A program made the translations under genes and the position numbers. The notes under the pieces are model-generated. The model saw only the letters and a program-made list of their open reading frames with translations. It made no database searches and had not been told where the DNA came from. Shown here piece after piece: positions 17,489 to 25,184 of a stretch of DNA of 64,000 nt; the stretch's first letter is position 1; the number at the start of each line of letters is the position of its first letter. Source of the stretch: Paenibacillus mendelii (lineage in GTDB: Bacteria > Bacillota > Bacilli > Paenibacillales > Paenibacillaceae); the NCBI RefSeq assembly GCF_024498075.1, contig NZ_JANHOF010000012.1, positions 152,898-216,897 of the forward strand, written 5' to 3'.

Positions 17489-18265
17489 ATGTCGGGTGGT
17501 AGACAGGCTGATGCCGCGGCGATTACAGGAATTCCAGGGCTGATTAGCTTCTGGGATTTTCAAGAAAGGGACGGGAATGAATACGTGGCGAAGGGGCTGC
17601 ATCCGTACCGGCTCAAGGAAATGAACGGAGCTGCGGAGCGGGTGCAGGACGGTGTATTTGGTGCATACTCGGTCAATGTGACCCATGGCAAGTGGCTAAG
17701 CATTCCCCGCAGCGATTGCCCTGAACTGAATATTCATGGACCGCAGGCCAAGCTGACGGTGGCCGCATGGGTAAACCGGGCTGTGATCGCAAGCAGGGGC
17801 TGCGAGTTTATCGCAGGTATTTGGAATGAAACGGCTAGAAAGCGTCAGTACGGGATGTTCTTGAATTTGGAAATATGGGATAGTGCGGAGCAGGTGTGCG
17901 GACATGTGTCGGCTGTAGGAGGCCCGACTCCTGGCTACAAATACTGCATGACCAGCTCAATCGGAGCTACTCCCGTATCCAAAGGAGAATGGCATTTCAT
18001 AGCGTTCACCTATGATAGTGCGGAGTCGCGGGCCTATCTGGATGGACGGCTTGACCAGAGGGAAGCATTCAATCCGTATTCCTACCCGGATGGACTGTTC
18101 GACGGAGGAGAGGAGGGCGCCGACTTCACGGTAGGGGCGGTTAACCGCTCCGGTGAAATCGGCAACTTCTACAATGGCCTGCTGGGCGGACTCGCGGTCT
18201 TCAACCGTGCCTTGTCGGAGGAAGAGATTCACTCTCTCCATCAGCAGTGGACGGGAAAGTCATAA
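17489..18265 (+). CDS. LamG/concanavalin-A-like domain protein
   Basis: A 258-residue protein with a single jelly-roll domain. Visible marks are WHFIAFTYDSAESRAYLDGRLD, GAVNRSGEIGNFYNGLLGGLAVFNRALSEEEI, all typical of LamG/ConA-like glucanase domains. No signal peptide or catalytic motif is seen, so it is either cytoplasmic or exported by another route. ATG 17489 follows GGAGAGGAGG. It lies after the PhyH-like gene and ends at a strong terminator. It probably binds sugar. Confidence 0.8.
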   Translation: MSGGRQADAAAITGIPGLISFWDFQERDGNEYVAKGLHPYRLKEMNGAAERVQDGVFGAYSVNVTHGKWLSIPRSDCPELNIHGPQAKLTVAAWVNRAVIASRGCEFIAGIWNETARKRQYGMFLNLEIWDSAEQVCGHVSAVGGPTPGYKYCMTSSIGATPVSKGEWHFIAFTYDSAESRAYLDGRLDQREAFNPYSYPDGLFDGGEEGADFTVGAVNRSGEIGNFYNGLLGGLAVFNRALSEEEIHSLHQQWTGKS

Positions 18266-18281
18266 CGGCACGGTTATGCAT

Positions 18282-18334
18282 AAGCCGGTTTCTCACCGCC
18301 CGTTGGTTTCGGGCTGAAGAAACCGGCTTTTTCT
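18282..18334 (+). terminator. Rho-independent terminator
   Basis: AAGCCGGTTTCT (18282-18293) pairs perfectly with AGAAACCGGCTT (18318-18329), followed by TTTTC. It ends the carbohydrate block. Confidence 0.85.
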
Positions 18335-18414
18335 ATGTTACAACGGCCAAGCTTTATGAACGGGAGCCGCATTGCACCACACCATGGAGTCTGTGCAATC
18401 GATGGCATGTTGGA

Positions 18415-18684
18415 CTACTGCTGCTGACCTATGATTTGATCATATAGATCCTCCCCATAGCTGGTAGGCGAGGGCTCCTGACTAGACAGCTTATATGAAG
18501 ATGACCCCATAGGTGTCCGCTCGGGCGACAGGAATACGGCGTCTTCCAGCTGCCCGGACGCCCAGCTGGCCAGTTCGTAGAAATGTGTCACGATATAGAC
18601 CCGCAGCCGCAATTCATAGCAGACGGAGACGAGGTCCTTCGCGATAGAGGAGCCTTCCCGCTCTGTCGTGGAAGCGAAGGGCTC
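18415..18684 (-). pseudogene. C-terminal fragment of a MutS-family ATPase
   Basis: The minus strand from 18684 reads EPFASTTEREGSSIAKDL, then YIVTHFYELASWASGQL and PTSYGEDLYDQIIG before TAG at 18415. This matches the end of the ATPase domain of MutS-like proteins: a Walker B-like glutamate with FAST, then the THxxEL switch. The Walker A and the whole N-terminal part are absent, so this is about 90 residues of a protein normally several hundred long. No start codon or ribosome site is seen. It is a deletion remnant behind the ribbon-helix-helix gene. Confidence 0.65.
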
Positions 18685-18745
18685 ATGCGATGTACTCCTT
18701 CCGTCCGTATTGGGCGGCCGAGATGGAGTCAGCCGCAGCCTTCAT
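18683..18745 (-). CDS. Possible 20-residue ORF (or truncated N-terminus)
   Basis: Twelve bases after the stop of the ribbon-helix-helix gene, an ATG opens a 20-residue reading frame (MKAAADSISAAQYGRKEYIA) whose TGA overlaps the first codon of the MutS-family fragment. It may be the N-terminus of a lost gene, cut by the same deletion that truncated the MutS-family gene. No ribosome site is obvious. Confidence 0.25.
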   Translation of the reverse strand: MKAAADSISAAQYGRKEYIA

Positions 18746-18757
18746 GCTCAGTAAGCA

Positions 18758-19009
18758 TTATAAGTGGTCCACATCCCGGAGATAGTCCTCCATGATCGAA
18801 CGGATAATCTCGGATACGGAATAGTCTCCTTTGTTGCAGCGCCGGTCGATTTCCTCCCAGTGCTCCTGCGACAAAGTGAGCGATATCTTCCGGGTCGTGC
18901 CGATCGCTTTACGGCCTGCCCCCGATTGATTGCCCCCTCTGGAGGCTTTGGATCCTGATGCAGTATTCGAGCTGTTCCTGGGAAGTCCGATTTCTTCATT
19001 CTCACTCAT
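18758..19009 (-). CDS. Small ribbon-helix-helix-like DNA-binding protein
   Basis: An 83-residue protein. The first ~33 residues are Ser/Asn/Gly-rich and probably disordered. The rest (RKISLTLSQEHWEEID, then SVSEIIRSIMEDYL) has the strand-helix-helix pattern of CopG/Arc-type repressors. Start ATG 19009 follows AGGTGA. It may be a transcriptional regulator or an antitoxin; no toxin gene is next to it, only remnants. The surrounding DNA looks decayed. Confidence 0.65.
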   Translation of the reverse strand: MSENEEIGLPRNSSNTASGSKASRGGNQSGAGRKAIGTTRKISLTLSQEHWEEIDRRCNKGDYSVSEIIRSIMEDYLRDVDHL

Positions 19010-19182
19010 GTCATCACCTGTAACTATTTTTACATGATCTGGATGTCAAATCAATTTATGCTACCTTAATCAAACAAGTCCACAGCCATAGGGAGGCGGT
19101 GGACTTGTTTTACTGATTCACGATCCTCATAGCCCATAATATGCTAGACTACTTATATATTACTTTACAGGGGTCTAATTCG

Positions 19183-19860
19183 ATGAGAACATATACCATC
19201 TTGTACATTGAAGACGATCAGGAGATCGGTTCCTGGTCCAGGGACTTTTTAATCGGGCAAGGCTATGAGGTGATCTGGAAGACTTCGGGCCATAATGCGG
19301 AGGAAGCAATTGAGCGCTGCGATTTGGTCCTTTTGGACATTATGCTTCCGGGGCTGGACGGATTCACGATTGGTCAGCGGCTAAAACGGATCAATCCCGC
19401 TATGCCCATCCTGATGCTTACGGCCAGAACCGCAATCGAGGATAAGCTTACAGGCTTGTCTTTTGCCGATGATTACATTACGAAGCCGTTTCATCCGGAT
19501 GAGCTGGCTGCCCGCATCCAAGTCCTCCTCAGGCGTATCGGCGCTACGGAAACGGAACAGCTTCAGATCCGACATTTAATGATCGACCGGAAAGAAAACC
19601 GTTTATGGAATTCCGAAACCAGGGAAGAGATTATACTTACAGGTAAGCAGTTCCATATATTCATGTATTTCCTGGATCATCTGAATCACATATTGACCCA
19701 GAAACAGATTTATGAAGCTGTTTGGGGCGAGCCGCATTTGGATGGAGATAAGACGCTGACGGTGCATATCCGGCATCTGCGAGAGAAGATCGAGTTGGAT
19801 TCCGGTTCCCCCCAAATTATCGAGACCATCCGTGGCGTCGGATATCGGGTGCGATCATGA
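19183..19860 (+). CDS. OmpR-family response regulator
   Basis: A 225-residue two-component regulator: receiver domain (YIEDDQEIG; phospho-Asp in LVLLDIMLPGLDG; Lys in DDYITKPFHPDEL) and a C-terminal winged helix (LTVHIRHLREKIE ... IETIRGVGYRVRS). ATG 19183 is preferred over the ATG at 19141 because it begins directly at the first receiver strand and follows AGGGG. It overlaps the kinase gene by four bases. The target may be the membrane protein gene downstream, by proximity. Confidence 0.9.
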   Translation: MRTYTILYIEDDQEIGSWSRDFLIGQGYEVIWKTSGHNAEEAIERCDLVLLDIMLPGLDGFTIGQRLKRINPAMPILMLTARTAIEDKLTGLSFADDYITKPFHPDELAARIQVLLRRIGATETEQLQIRHLMIDRKENRLWNSETREEIILTGKQFHIFMYFLDHLNHILTQKQIYEAVWGEPHLDGDKTLTVHIRHLREKIELDSGSPQIIETIRGVGYRVRS

Positions 19861-21212
19861 GAATCCGAGGCTCTTTAATGAGGAAATACCTGATCCTTAT
19901 TTTGACCGCCTTGCTTCTATGGCCGGTCATTCCGGCGATGTTTTATATGCCGGTCTATTTATTCAGGGAGCATTCGCTGTATGTTCCGGAGGAGATCAGC
20001 CGCATGTGGCGGCAAGAAGCAGTCAAGCTGGACGGTGCTAGTAGGGATAAGATACAGGAAAGGCTAGACAAGTTGAACGAAGACTATCCGGATGCTGAGA
20101 TGTTCTGGGTGGACCCGTCGGGGAAGAAATATGCTGTCATGGACCGCCCGTCGGATATACCCGAGCAGTGGACATATGAGGATGCTCTTTCATTTTGGGC
20201 ACAACACCGTGAACATGAGACGTTTGCCGTATCGTCACTCATCGGAAACGATCCGAAGCAGGGGGTTATGGTGATTCAGCTCCCCGAATCCCATATTCTG
20301 TCGGCAGAAATGACGCTATCGAGAAACGCGCTGCTCGTTCTTCTGTTCTTCGTAATCTATCTGTCCTTTTTCGTGCTGTCGTGGCACTTCTTCGTTCGTC
20401 TTCGCAGAAGACTCATCAGGCTTCAATCAGCGATGACAGTAAACAGGCTGAAGGATATTCCGGATGAGGTCACCATAAGCAAGGACGACGAAATCGGAGA
20501 ACTCGAAGGGGCATTTAATCGGATGGTACGAGAGCTTAAGGACAGCCGCAACCGGGAGAGGAAGGAGGAGGAGCTGCGCAAGCAGCTCATTTCGAATATT
20601 TCTCACGATCTCAGGACGCCGCTGACCGTGATCCGGCAGCATACCCATACTGTTCGGAAAGCCCCTGCTTCCTCCCAGGGACAGGCTTCGCTTGACGTAA
20701 TCGATCACAAGCTGGAAGAAGTGAGCAAGCTGATGGATAACCTTCTTTCGTACACACTGTTGTCCGCGGGGAAGTATCCGCTGCATGTGCAAACGATCGA
20801 TATAGCTGAAGAAATCAGGAACAGAGTAGCCGAATGGTATCCGGTATTCGAAAGCAAAGGCTTTGAGGTCCTTGTTGAGCTTCCTGAGCGGCCGCTGAGA
20901 TGGGTTGCCGATCCGCTGTGGTTTAACCGGATCCTTGACAATGTGTTTCAGAACGTGGTGCGTCATGCTGGGAAGGGTCGGTACATAGCTATTAAAATCG
21001 TTGAATTAAAGGGGCAGTCGATGCTTGTCATTCAAGACAAAGGTCCCGGTACCTCCGGCGAGTCACCTGAAAAAGGCGCGGGGATCGGTTTGTCCATCAT
21101 TTCGATGATGGCCAGGGAGATGGGCATGCAGTGGGAACTGGAATCCTGCGCAAACGGTAGTTCATTTTATATATGGCCGGAAAAGAAGCTGCAGCGTGGT
21201 CATCTTAGATGA
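19857..21212 (+). CDS. Sensor histidine kinase, HisKA/HATPase type
   Basis: A 451-residue membrane kinase with two membrane segments (near residues 10-35 and 160-180), an extracellular loop of ~120 residues, a HAMP-like linker, HisKA with SNISHDLRTPLTVIRQH (phospho-His near residue 250) and an HATPase with NRILDNVFQNVVRHA and DKGPG. It is translationally coupled to the OmpR-type regulator (ATGA). The layout, with a membrane protein gene after it, resembles sensors of cell-envelope stress, but the signal is not readable. Confidence 0.9.
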   Translation: MRIRGSLMRKYLILILTALLLWPVIPAMFYMPVYLFREHSLYVPEEISRMWRQEAVKLDGASRDKIQERLDKLNEDYPDAEMFWVDPSGKKYAVMDRPSDIPEQWTYEDALSFWAQHREHETFAVSSLIGNDPKQGVMVIQLPESHILSAEMTLSRNALLVLLFFVIYLSFFVLSWHFFVRLRRRLIRLQSAMTVNRLKDIPDEVTISKDDEIGELEGAFNRMVRELKDSRNRERKEEELRKQLISNISHDLRTPLTVIRQHTHTVRKAPASSQGQASLDVIDHKLEEVSKLMDNLLSYTLLSAGKYPLHVQTIDIAEEIRNRVAEWYPVFESKGFEVLVELPERPLRWVADPLWFNRILDNVFQNVVRHAGKGRYIAIKIVELKGQSMLVIQDKGPGTSGESPEKGAGIGLSIISMMAREMGMQWELESCANGSSFYIWPEKKLQRGHLR

Positions 21213-21289
21213 CTTGCGTGCGGTTTCTTTTTTTAATAAATATTCCATTTGGATCGTGGGCTCTAACAACTTCCGGATAAAACAATTTA

Positions 21290-21310
21290 ACCTAAACTTA
21301 AACTTGAGGT
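21290..21310. promoter_or_regulatory. Orphan MerR-type operator-like inverted repeat
   Basis: ACCTAAACTT and AACTTGAGGT flank a single A; 8 of 10 positions pair. AACTTGAGGT is a typical half-site of MerR-family operators. No merR gene is near. The rest of 21213-21511 is A/T-rich with no convincing gene. Confidence 0.35.
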
Positions 21311-21511
21311 CACTTTACTTTTCGATAAATGAAATAGAATGGGGTATAGGTGATCAGAATATGAAAGTAGATCAAGGACGTTTTGCAGGTTATGGTTATG
21401 CTGCGTTCGCCTATCCTCTAATGGATGTCACCCGCATGTTTACTTTGCATTGAGCGGTACATTTGGATTAAGGGTGAATCTATTAGAAGGAATTGAGTGG
21501 AGAACGATCTG

Positions 21512-21525
21512 ACCGCTTCGGCGGT
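21512..21525 (+). other. UUCG tetraloop hairpin just before a ribosome site
   Basis: ACCGC-TTCG-GCGGT forms a short stable tetraloop stem. It ends a few bases before the AAGGAGGT site of the membrane protein gene and may shield or stabilise the 5' end of that mRNA. Confidence 0.4.
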
Positions 21526-21543
21526 TTAAGGAGGTAAGATAAC

Positions 21544-22506
21544 ATGCAGTACGATATGAAGGTAACGTCGGAGCGGTCTGCCCCGCAATGGATGAAGATG
21601 CGTAGATTTTGCGGTTATGGCGCCGCCATAGCGGTGATGCCGTATCTTCTGATTAAAATCGCCTGGACGTTCGGTCTCTTCATTCCCACCGAGCAAATGG
21701 GCGATGCTAGTTGGCGCGCGATCAACGCAGCAACTGCTGTTCTCGCTATGGTCGGCATCCTGCTGGCGCTGGCATTTAGCAGGCCGTGGGGTGAACGCCT
21801 ACCCGCATGGCTGGTTGCCCTCCCAGTGTGGGTAGGCACCGGTCTGCTCGTTCCGATGCTGTTGCTGGCACCGGTGCTCGGACCGGCCGCCATGTCTCGG
21901 GACATGGCGGCCGGCGCAGCCGACATCTGGGCCTACGAACAGATCTTCGTCATGGTTTCGCTGATTGGGGTCGGTATTTTCCTGCCGCTCGCCTTGGCGG
22001 GATATACCAAAGCGCGGTGGCCGGAGGCGCTTAGCGGTCCGACCGACATGGAATTGCCGGGACACACCCGGAATTTGCAGATCACCTTAGGCAGACTCAT
22101 CGCAGCCGGCTGCATAATGCTGGGTGTCATCAAGATGTACTGGGCGGCAGGCGGTACCCTCGGTATCCACCCGGACAGGCTGAATGACCGCGATGTGTGG
22201 TGGCATCTACTGACATTGAGTACCGGTGCATGGGCTTTGGCAGGGGCGTGGGGTTTGCTGGTGCTGATCTGCCGCCGCGGGTCGCGGAGTTTCCTTCCAC
22301 CGATGGTGGCAGCATGGATTTCGTCGGGTATGCTGTTCTCATACAATCTCTTCTCCGCCATACGCAACGATTCTGAGTCTTCCCCGGAGTACCCGCTGCC
22401 ACGGGTCCTGACCACAGAGGCCGGCACCGTGCTGGGCGTAATGATGGTCATGATCATCCTGCTGGTACTGCACGATCGCCGGCAAACTCTTCGCGGCAAG
22501 CCCTGA
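21544..22506 (+). CDS. Multi-pass membrane protein of unknown function
   Basis: A 320-residue protein with about seven to eight hydrophobic segments separated by short loops. The composition is rich in Ala, Gly, Leu, Trp and Pro, and the codons are more G/C-rich than in neighbouring genes. This resembles actinobacterial membrane proteins and could reflect horizontal transfer. ATG 21544 follows TAAGGAGGT. It lies downstream of the two-component genes but is separated by ~330 bases. No family recognised. Confidence 0.75.
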   Translation: MQYDMKVTSERSAPQWMKMRRFCGYGAAIAVMPYLLIKIAWTFGLFIPTEQMGDASWRAINAATAVLAMVGILLALAFSRPWGERLPAWLVALPVWVGTGLLVPMLLLAPVLGPAAMSRDMAAGAADIWAYEQIFVMVSLIGVGIFLPLALAGYTKARWPEALSGPTDMELPGHTRNLQITLGRLIAAGCIMLGVIKMYWAAGGTLGIHPDRLNDRDVWWHLLTLSTGAWALAGAWGLLVLICRRGSRSFLPPMVAAWISSGMLFSYNLFSAIRNDSESSPEYPLPRVLTTEAGTVLGVMMVMIILLVLHDRRQTLRGKP

Positions 22507-22724
22507 GGATCCGTTTGCACTAACTTCAGGGGTCCTGGGTTGGAACTCGGTTTATATCACCATATTCAAAATTGCCGCAGAAAGAGTGGCAGAGATGTCG
22601 ATTAACCCTTCTCCCGTTCGTTGTCTTTATAGTGGTGAAGATCAGCTGACCCTGGATGAAGGACGTCTGGGAGATATGCAGCGTTCGGAATCGATCGCAC
22701 GACACGAAAGGACGGGTAAAAAAA

Positions 22725-23297
22725 TTGGGAAAAATCATCATGCAGCAGTTCATTACACTGGATGGCGTCATGCAGGCACCGGGCGATCTCTATGAATTCG
22801 AGTATGGGGGCTGGCAGCGGCCATATGTTGGCGAGGAGCACCTGGCTCTCATTGTCGAGCAGGCCCTCGCGGTTGAAGCGCTCCTCCTGGGGCGTAAAAC
22901 TTACGAGAGCTTCGCGGCAACATGGCCGTCAGCGACCGGCATGCGAGGGCTGGCCGATCGGATGAACAGCATGTCGAAGTTCGTGGCTTCAAGAACCCTG
23001 AGCCATGCGGAGTGGAATGCCACAATCATCCATGGCGAGGCGGCGGAAGAAACGGCGAAGCTTAAACATGAGTTCAGCGGAGACTTACTGGTCGTAGGCA
23101 GCGGCGATCTTGCACAAACGCTGATGAAGCATCATCTCATCGACGAATACCGGCTCTGGGTTCACCCCATGATCTTAGGTCGCGGACAACGACTGTTCAG
23201 AGAGGGGAGCGAGAAGGCTGCTATGCGCCTTATGGATGTCAAAACGTTAAGCACGGGTGTCGCAATTCACATCTACCAGCCCGAGATAGGCCATTAA
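22725..23297 (+). CDS. Dihydrofolate-reductase-like protein (RibD C-terminal type)
   Basis: A 190-residue protein of the small DHFR-like family. Marks are IIMQQFITLDGVMQAPG at the N-terminus, LLLGRKTYESFAATWP, and GSGDLAQTLMKHHLIDEYRLWVHPMILGRGQRLF at the C-terminus. Members bind NADPH; most have no proven substrate. TTG 22725 is chosen because family members start a few residues before QQF; an AAAGGA sequence lies 12 bases upstream. Only shadow frames occur in 22507-22724. Confidence 0.8.
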   Translation: MGKIIMQQFITLDGVMQAPGDLYEFEYGGWQRPYVGEEHLALIVEQALAVEALLLGRKTYESFAATWPSATGMRGLADRMNSMSKFVASRTLSHAEWNATIIHGEAAEETAKLKHEFSGDLLVVGSGDLAQTLMKHHLIDEYRLWVHPMILGRGQRLFREGSEKAAMRLMDVKTLSTGVAIHIYQPEIGH

Positions 23298-23327
23298 CAA
23301 TTAAGCTATCTTAATTCATCCAACCGA

Positions 23328-23370
23328 TGACGTCTCCATCACCATTGTGCAAGCGAAGATGGGGACGTCA
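23328..23370 (+). terminator. Possible terminator hairpin
   Basis: TGACGTCTCCATC pairs with GATGGGGACGTCA with one mismatch. No T run follows, so termination would be weak. Confidence 0.4.
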
Positions 23371-23505
23371 GCAAATATGGGATGGGACGGATGAACGGTT
23401 TTCTGGGCGGAGTTAACATCATCCCATTTAAGCGCTGATTGAATGCTAATCCTTATATAGATCGACAAAGTGATGGTTCTATGATATGGTGTGGTTTAAC
23501 CTATA

Positions 23506-23534
23506 GGCATTCCACTCTTCTCGAGTGGGGTGCC
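23506..23534 (+). other. Strong hairpin upstream of the small ORF/L25 pair
   Basis: GGCATTCCACTC and GAGTGGGGTGCC form a 12-pair stem (two G-U) with a five-base loop and no T run. It lies in the likely 5' leader of the L25 gene, 75 bases before the 48-residue ORF. It could be a regulatory leader or an mRNA stabiliser. Confidence 0.4.
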
Positions 23535-23608
23535 TTCGCGCATATCTACAGGCTTTTTACATTAAATGTCTTGCGCTCAATTTAGTAGAACGTGGAGGTG
23601 GTGATGCT

Positions 23609-23755
23609 ATGTTTCCCCCTGTATCCCCATTCGGGGACGATCCAGCGACTATGAATAGCAGACAACGATTATTTAATGAAGAGGAGCTAGTTAACGATGA
23701 CAACTTATATTCAAGCGGAGAAACGCATGCCTTTAAATACATCGGGACTTCGTAA
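23609..23755 (+). CDS. Possible 48-residue ORF overlapping the L25 gene start
   Basis: ATG 23609 has an excellent GGAGGTGG ribosome site eight bases upstream, better than the one for the L25 gene. The peptide begins MFPPVSPFGDDPATMNSR and is acidic in the middle. It runs 59 bases into the L25 gene in another frame. It may be a leader peptide that couples or limits translation of L25, or a small protein of its own. No family recognised. Confidence 0.45.
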   Translation: MFPPVSPFGDDPATMNSRQRLFNEEELVNDDNLYSSGETHAFKYIGTS

Positions 23756-24242
23756 TCTGCGTCAGTCCGGCCGGCTGCCGGGCGTTGTATTCGGGCGAAA
23801 TATAGAGAATGCCATGATTCATATTTCCAATATCGATTTTCAAAAATGGTTAAAGCAAGGGGACTCCAGCTTGATCGAGCTTCAGTTTGATGGAGGGGAT
23901 TCCTTATCCGTCCTGTTGGAGGATCTCCAGCGGCACCCGGTCACGCGGGATTTGGTTCACGTTGATTTTCAGCGCGTGCAGAAGGACGAGATCGTACGCA
24001 CGAAGATTGCGGTTAAGTTTAAAGGTACGCCGGCAGGCACAAAGCAAGGCGGGGTTGTGCAAATTCAGAGCGAGTTTATCGAGGTGGAGGCGCTGCCTAG
24101 ACATTTGCACGCGGCCATCGAAGTTGACATAAGCGATATGATTATCGGTGAATCCGTGTACGTGAAGGACTTGAAGCTGCCGCAGGAAGTAACGGTTGTT
24201 TCCGGCGTCAATGAGTCGCTTGCTTCGGTCGTAAAGCCTTAA
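23697..24242 (+). CDS. ctc: Ribosomal protein L25/general stress protein Ctc
   Basis: A 181-residue L25-type protein: an N-terminal 5S-rRNA-binding domain (LRQSGRLPGVVFGRN, then EDLQRHPVTRDLVHVDFQRV) and a C-terminal TL5/Ctc domain (FKGTPAGTKQGGVVQ, IEVEALPRHLHAAIEVDISD, VYVKDLKLP). It is slightly shorter than Bacillus Ctc. It associates with 5S rRNA of the large subunit, often under stress. ATG 23697 follows GAGGAG by ten bases. No sigma-B promoter of the usual form was found upstream. Confidence 0.88.
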   Translation: MTTYIQAEKRMPLNTSGLRNLRQSGRLPGVVFGRNIENAMIHISNIDFQKWLKQGDSSLIELQFDGGDSLSVLLEDLQRHPVTRDLVHVDFQRVQKDEIVRTKIAVKFKGTPAGTKQGGVVQIQSEFIEVEALPRHLHAAIEVDISDMIIGESVYVKDLKLPQEVTVVSGVNESLASVVKP

Positions 24243-24275
24243 TAGGCCGAGCATTCGGGCACCCGAACCCCATAC

Positions 24276-24326
24276 AAGACGAGAAACCTTAGCCGCAGTC
24301 ATGGCTTGGGAATTCTCGTCTTTTCT
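24276..24326. terminator. Bidirectional terminator between convergent genes
   Basis: AAGACGAGAA (24276-24285) pairs with TTCTCGTCTT (24313-24322), with an inner AGCC/GGCT pair, followed by TTCTT. It serves the L25 gene and possibly the convergent GntR gene. Confidence 0.75.
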
Positions 24327-24331
24327 TATGC

Positions 24332-24967
24332 TCAGAACAAGTTCATATGAGCTAATAAGTCCTGTTGAATCCGCCCCAGATCCTTGGTCCGCAGCGTGCT
24401 CAGCAAAAGTGCGTGGTCTTGAACGAAATTCTCTCTATCGTAGTCTTCGGTGTTCTTGTTGAAATGCAGTTTGATATGATGCGAGATGCTTTGCCACATC
24501 GTCTGCACCGTCCGTTCTGCTGCAAGATGGATGATGGATTCATGGAAGGACAGATCCAATTCCACCAAGGGATAGATTTCAGGACTTCGCAGCGGCTTGC
24601 CCATTTCATCAACAATGCCCTGCAAGCGGTCGAAGAAAGGTTCGTCCATAAGATGCATATATTTCTTGATAACGGTCGATTCCAGATGATACCGGATCGG
24701 AATCAGAAATTCGCGAATTTCATCCGCGTCCAGATCGACGACCACAGTCTCGCGATATGGGGGGGAAATGATCAAGCCCTCCCGCTCCAGCTGGCGGATC
24801 GCTTCGCGTACCGGTCCTCTGCTGACCCCCATTTGATCGGCGATGTCACTTTCCTTCAGCCGCTCCCCGGGTTTGATGTGTCCTCTTAGAATAGCGCTTC
24901 TTATATCGTGAATGACTTTCTCCCGCAGTGAGATATTGCTTTGTGGATTAAACATAAATGAGCTCAT
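24332..24967 (-). CDS. GntR-family repressor, FadR/FCD subgroup
   Basis: A 211-residue regulator: an N-terminal winged helix (LREKVIHDIRSAILRGHIKPGERLKE, then MGVSRGPVREAIRQLEREGL) and an all-helical FCD effector domain with Asp/His residues that could bind a metal (DLSFHESIIHLA). ATG 24967 follows AGGAGG. It is divergent from the M81 peptidase-dehydratase pair, whose promoter region carries a perfect palindrome. It most likely represses that pair and is released by a sugar acid or similar carboxylate; the effector is inferred. Confidence 0.9.
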   Translation of the reverse strand: MSSFMFNPQSNISLREKVIHDIRSAILRGHIKPGERLKESDIADQMGVSRGPVREAIRQLEREGLIISPPYRETVVVDLDADEIREFLIPIRYHLESTVIKKYMHLMDEPFFDRLQGIVDEMGKPLRSPEIYPLVELDLSFHESIIHLAAERTVQTMWQSISHHIKLHFNKNTEDYDRENFVQDHALLLSTLRTKDLGRIQQDLLAHMNLF

Positions 24968-25064
24968 TCCATGGCCTCCTGGTTGAGACCGTAACAGGTC
25001 CCGATACAGTTACATAGTAGCACGAGAGAGAGAACGAAAACAATTTAATAACGAATGGTTTTAA

Positions 25065-25082
25065 AATATTGTTAACAATATT
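25065..25082. promoter_or_regulatory. Perfect 18-bp palindrome, probable GntR operator
   Basis: AATATTGTTAACAATATT is a perfect inverted repeat ending 10 bases before the -35 box of the divergent operon. Its size and A/T-rich composition fit a FadR-type operator of the adjacent regulator gene. Confidence 0.65.
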
Positions 25083-25092
25083 AAAAAACCAG

Positions 25093-25120
25093 TTGACATG
25101 AAGTGAAATGCTGGTAGTAT
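25093..25120 (+). promoter_or_regulatory. Sigma-A promoter with extended -10
   Basis: TTGACA (25093-25098) and TAGTAT (25115-25120) are 16 bases apart, with TG one base before the -10. It drives the M81 peptidase-dehydratase pair. Confidence 0.75.
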
Positions 25121-25184
25121 CAGAACTGTAATGATATATCGGTGAGTATTGCGAATCAGCGAATCGACATGGGGAGGATTCGGC

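Noticed and set aside
21196..21453. 85-residue plus-strand frame after the histidine kinase
   Set aside because: Starts inside the kinase gene with GTG, no ribosome site, A/T-rich low-complexity content.
22586..22795. Short frames before the DHFR-like gene
   Set aside because: No family, weak start signals, overlap with the start of the DHFR-like gene.
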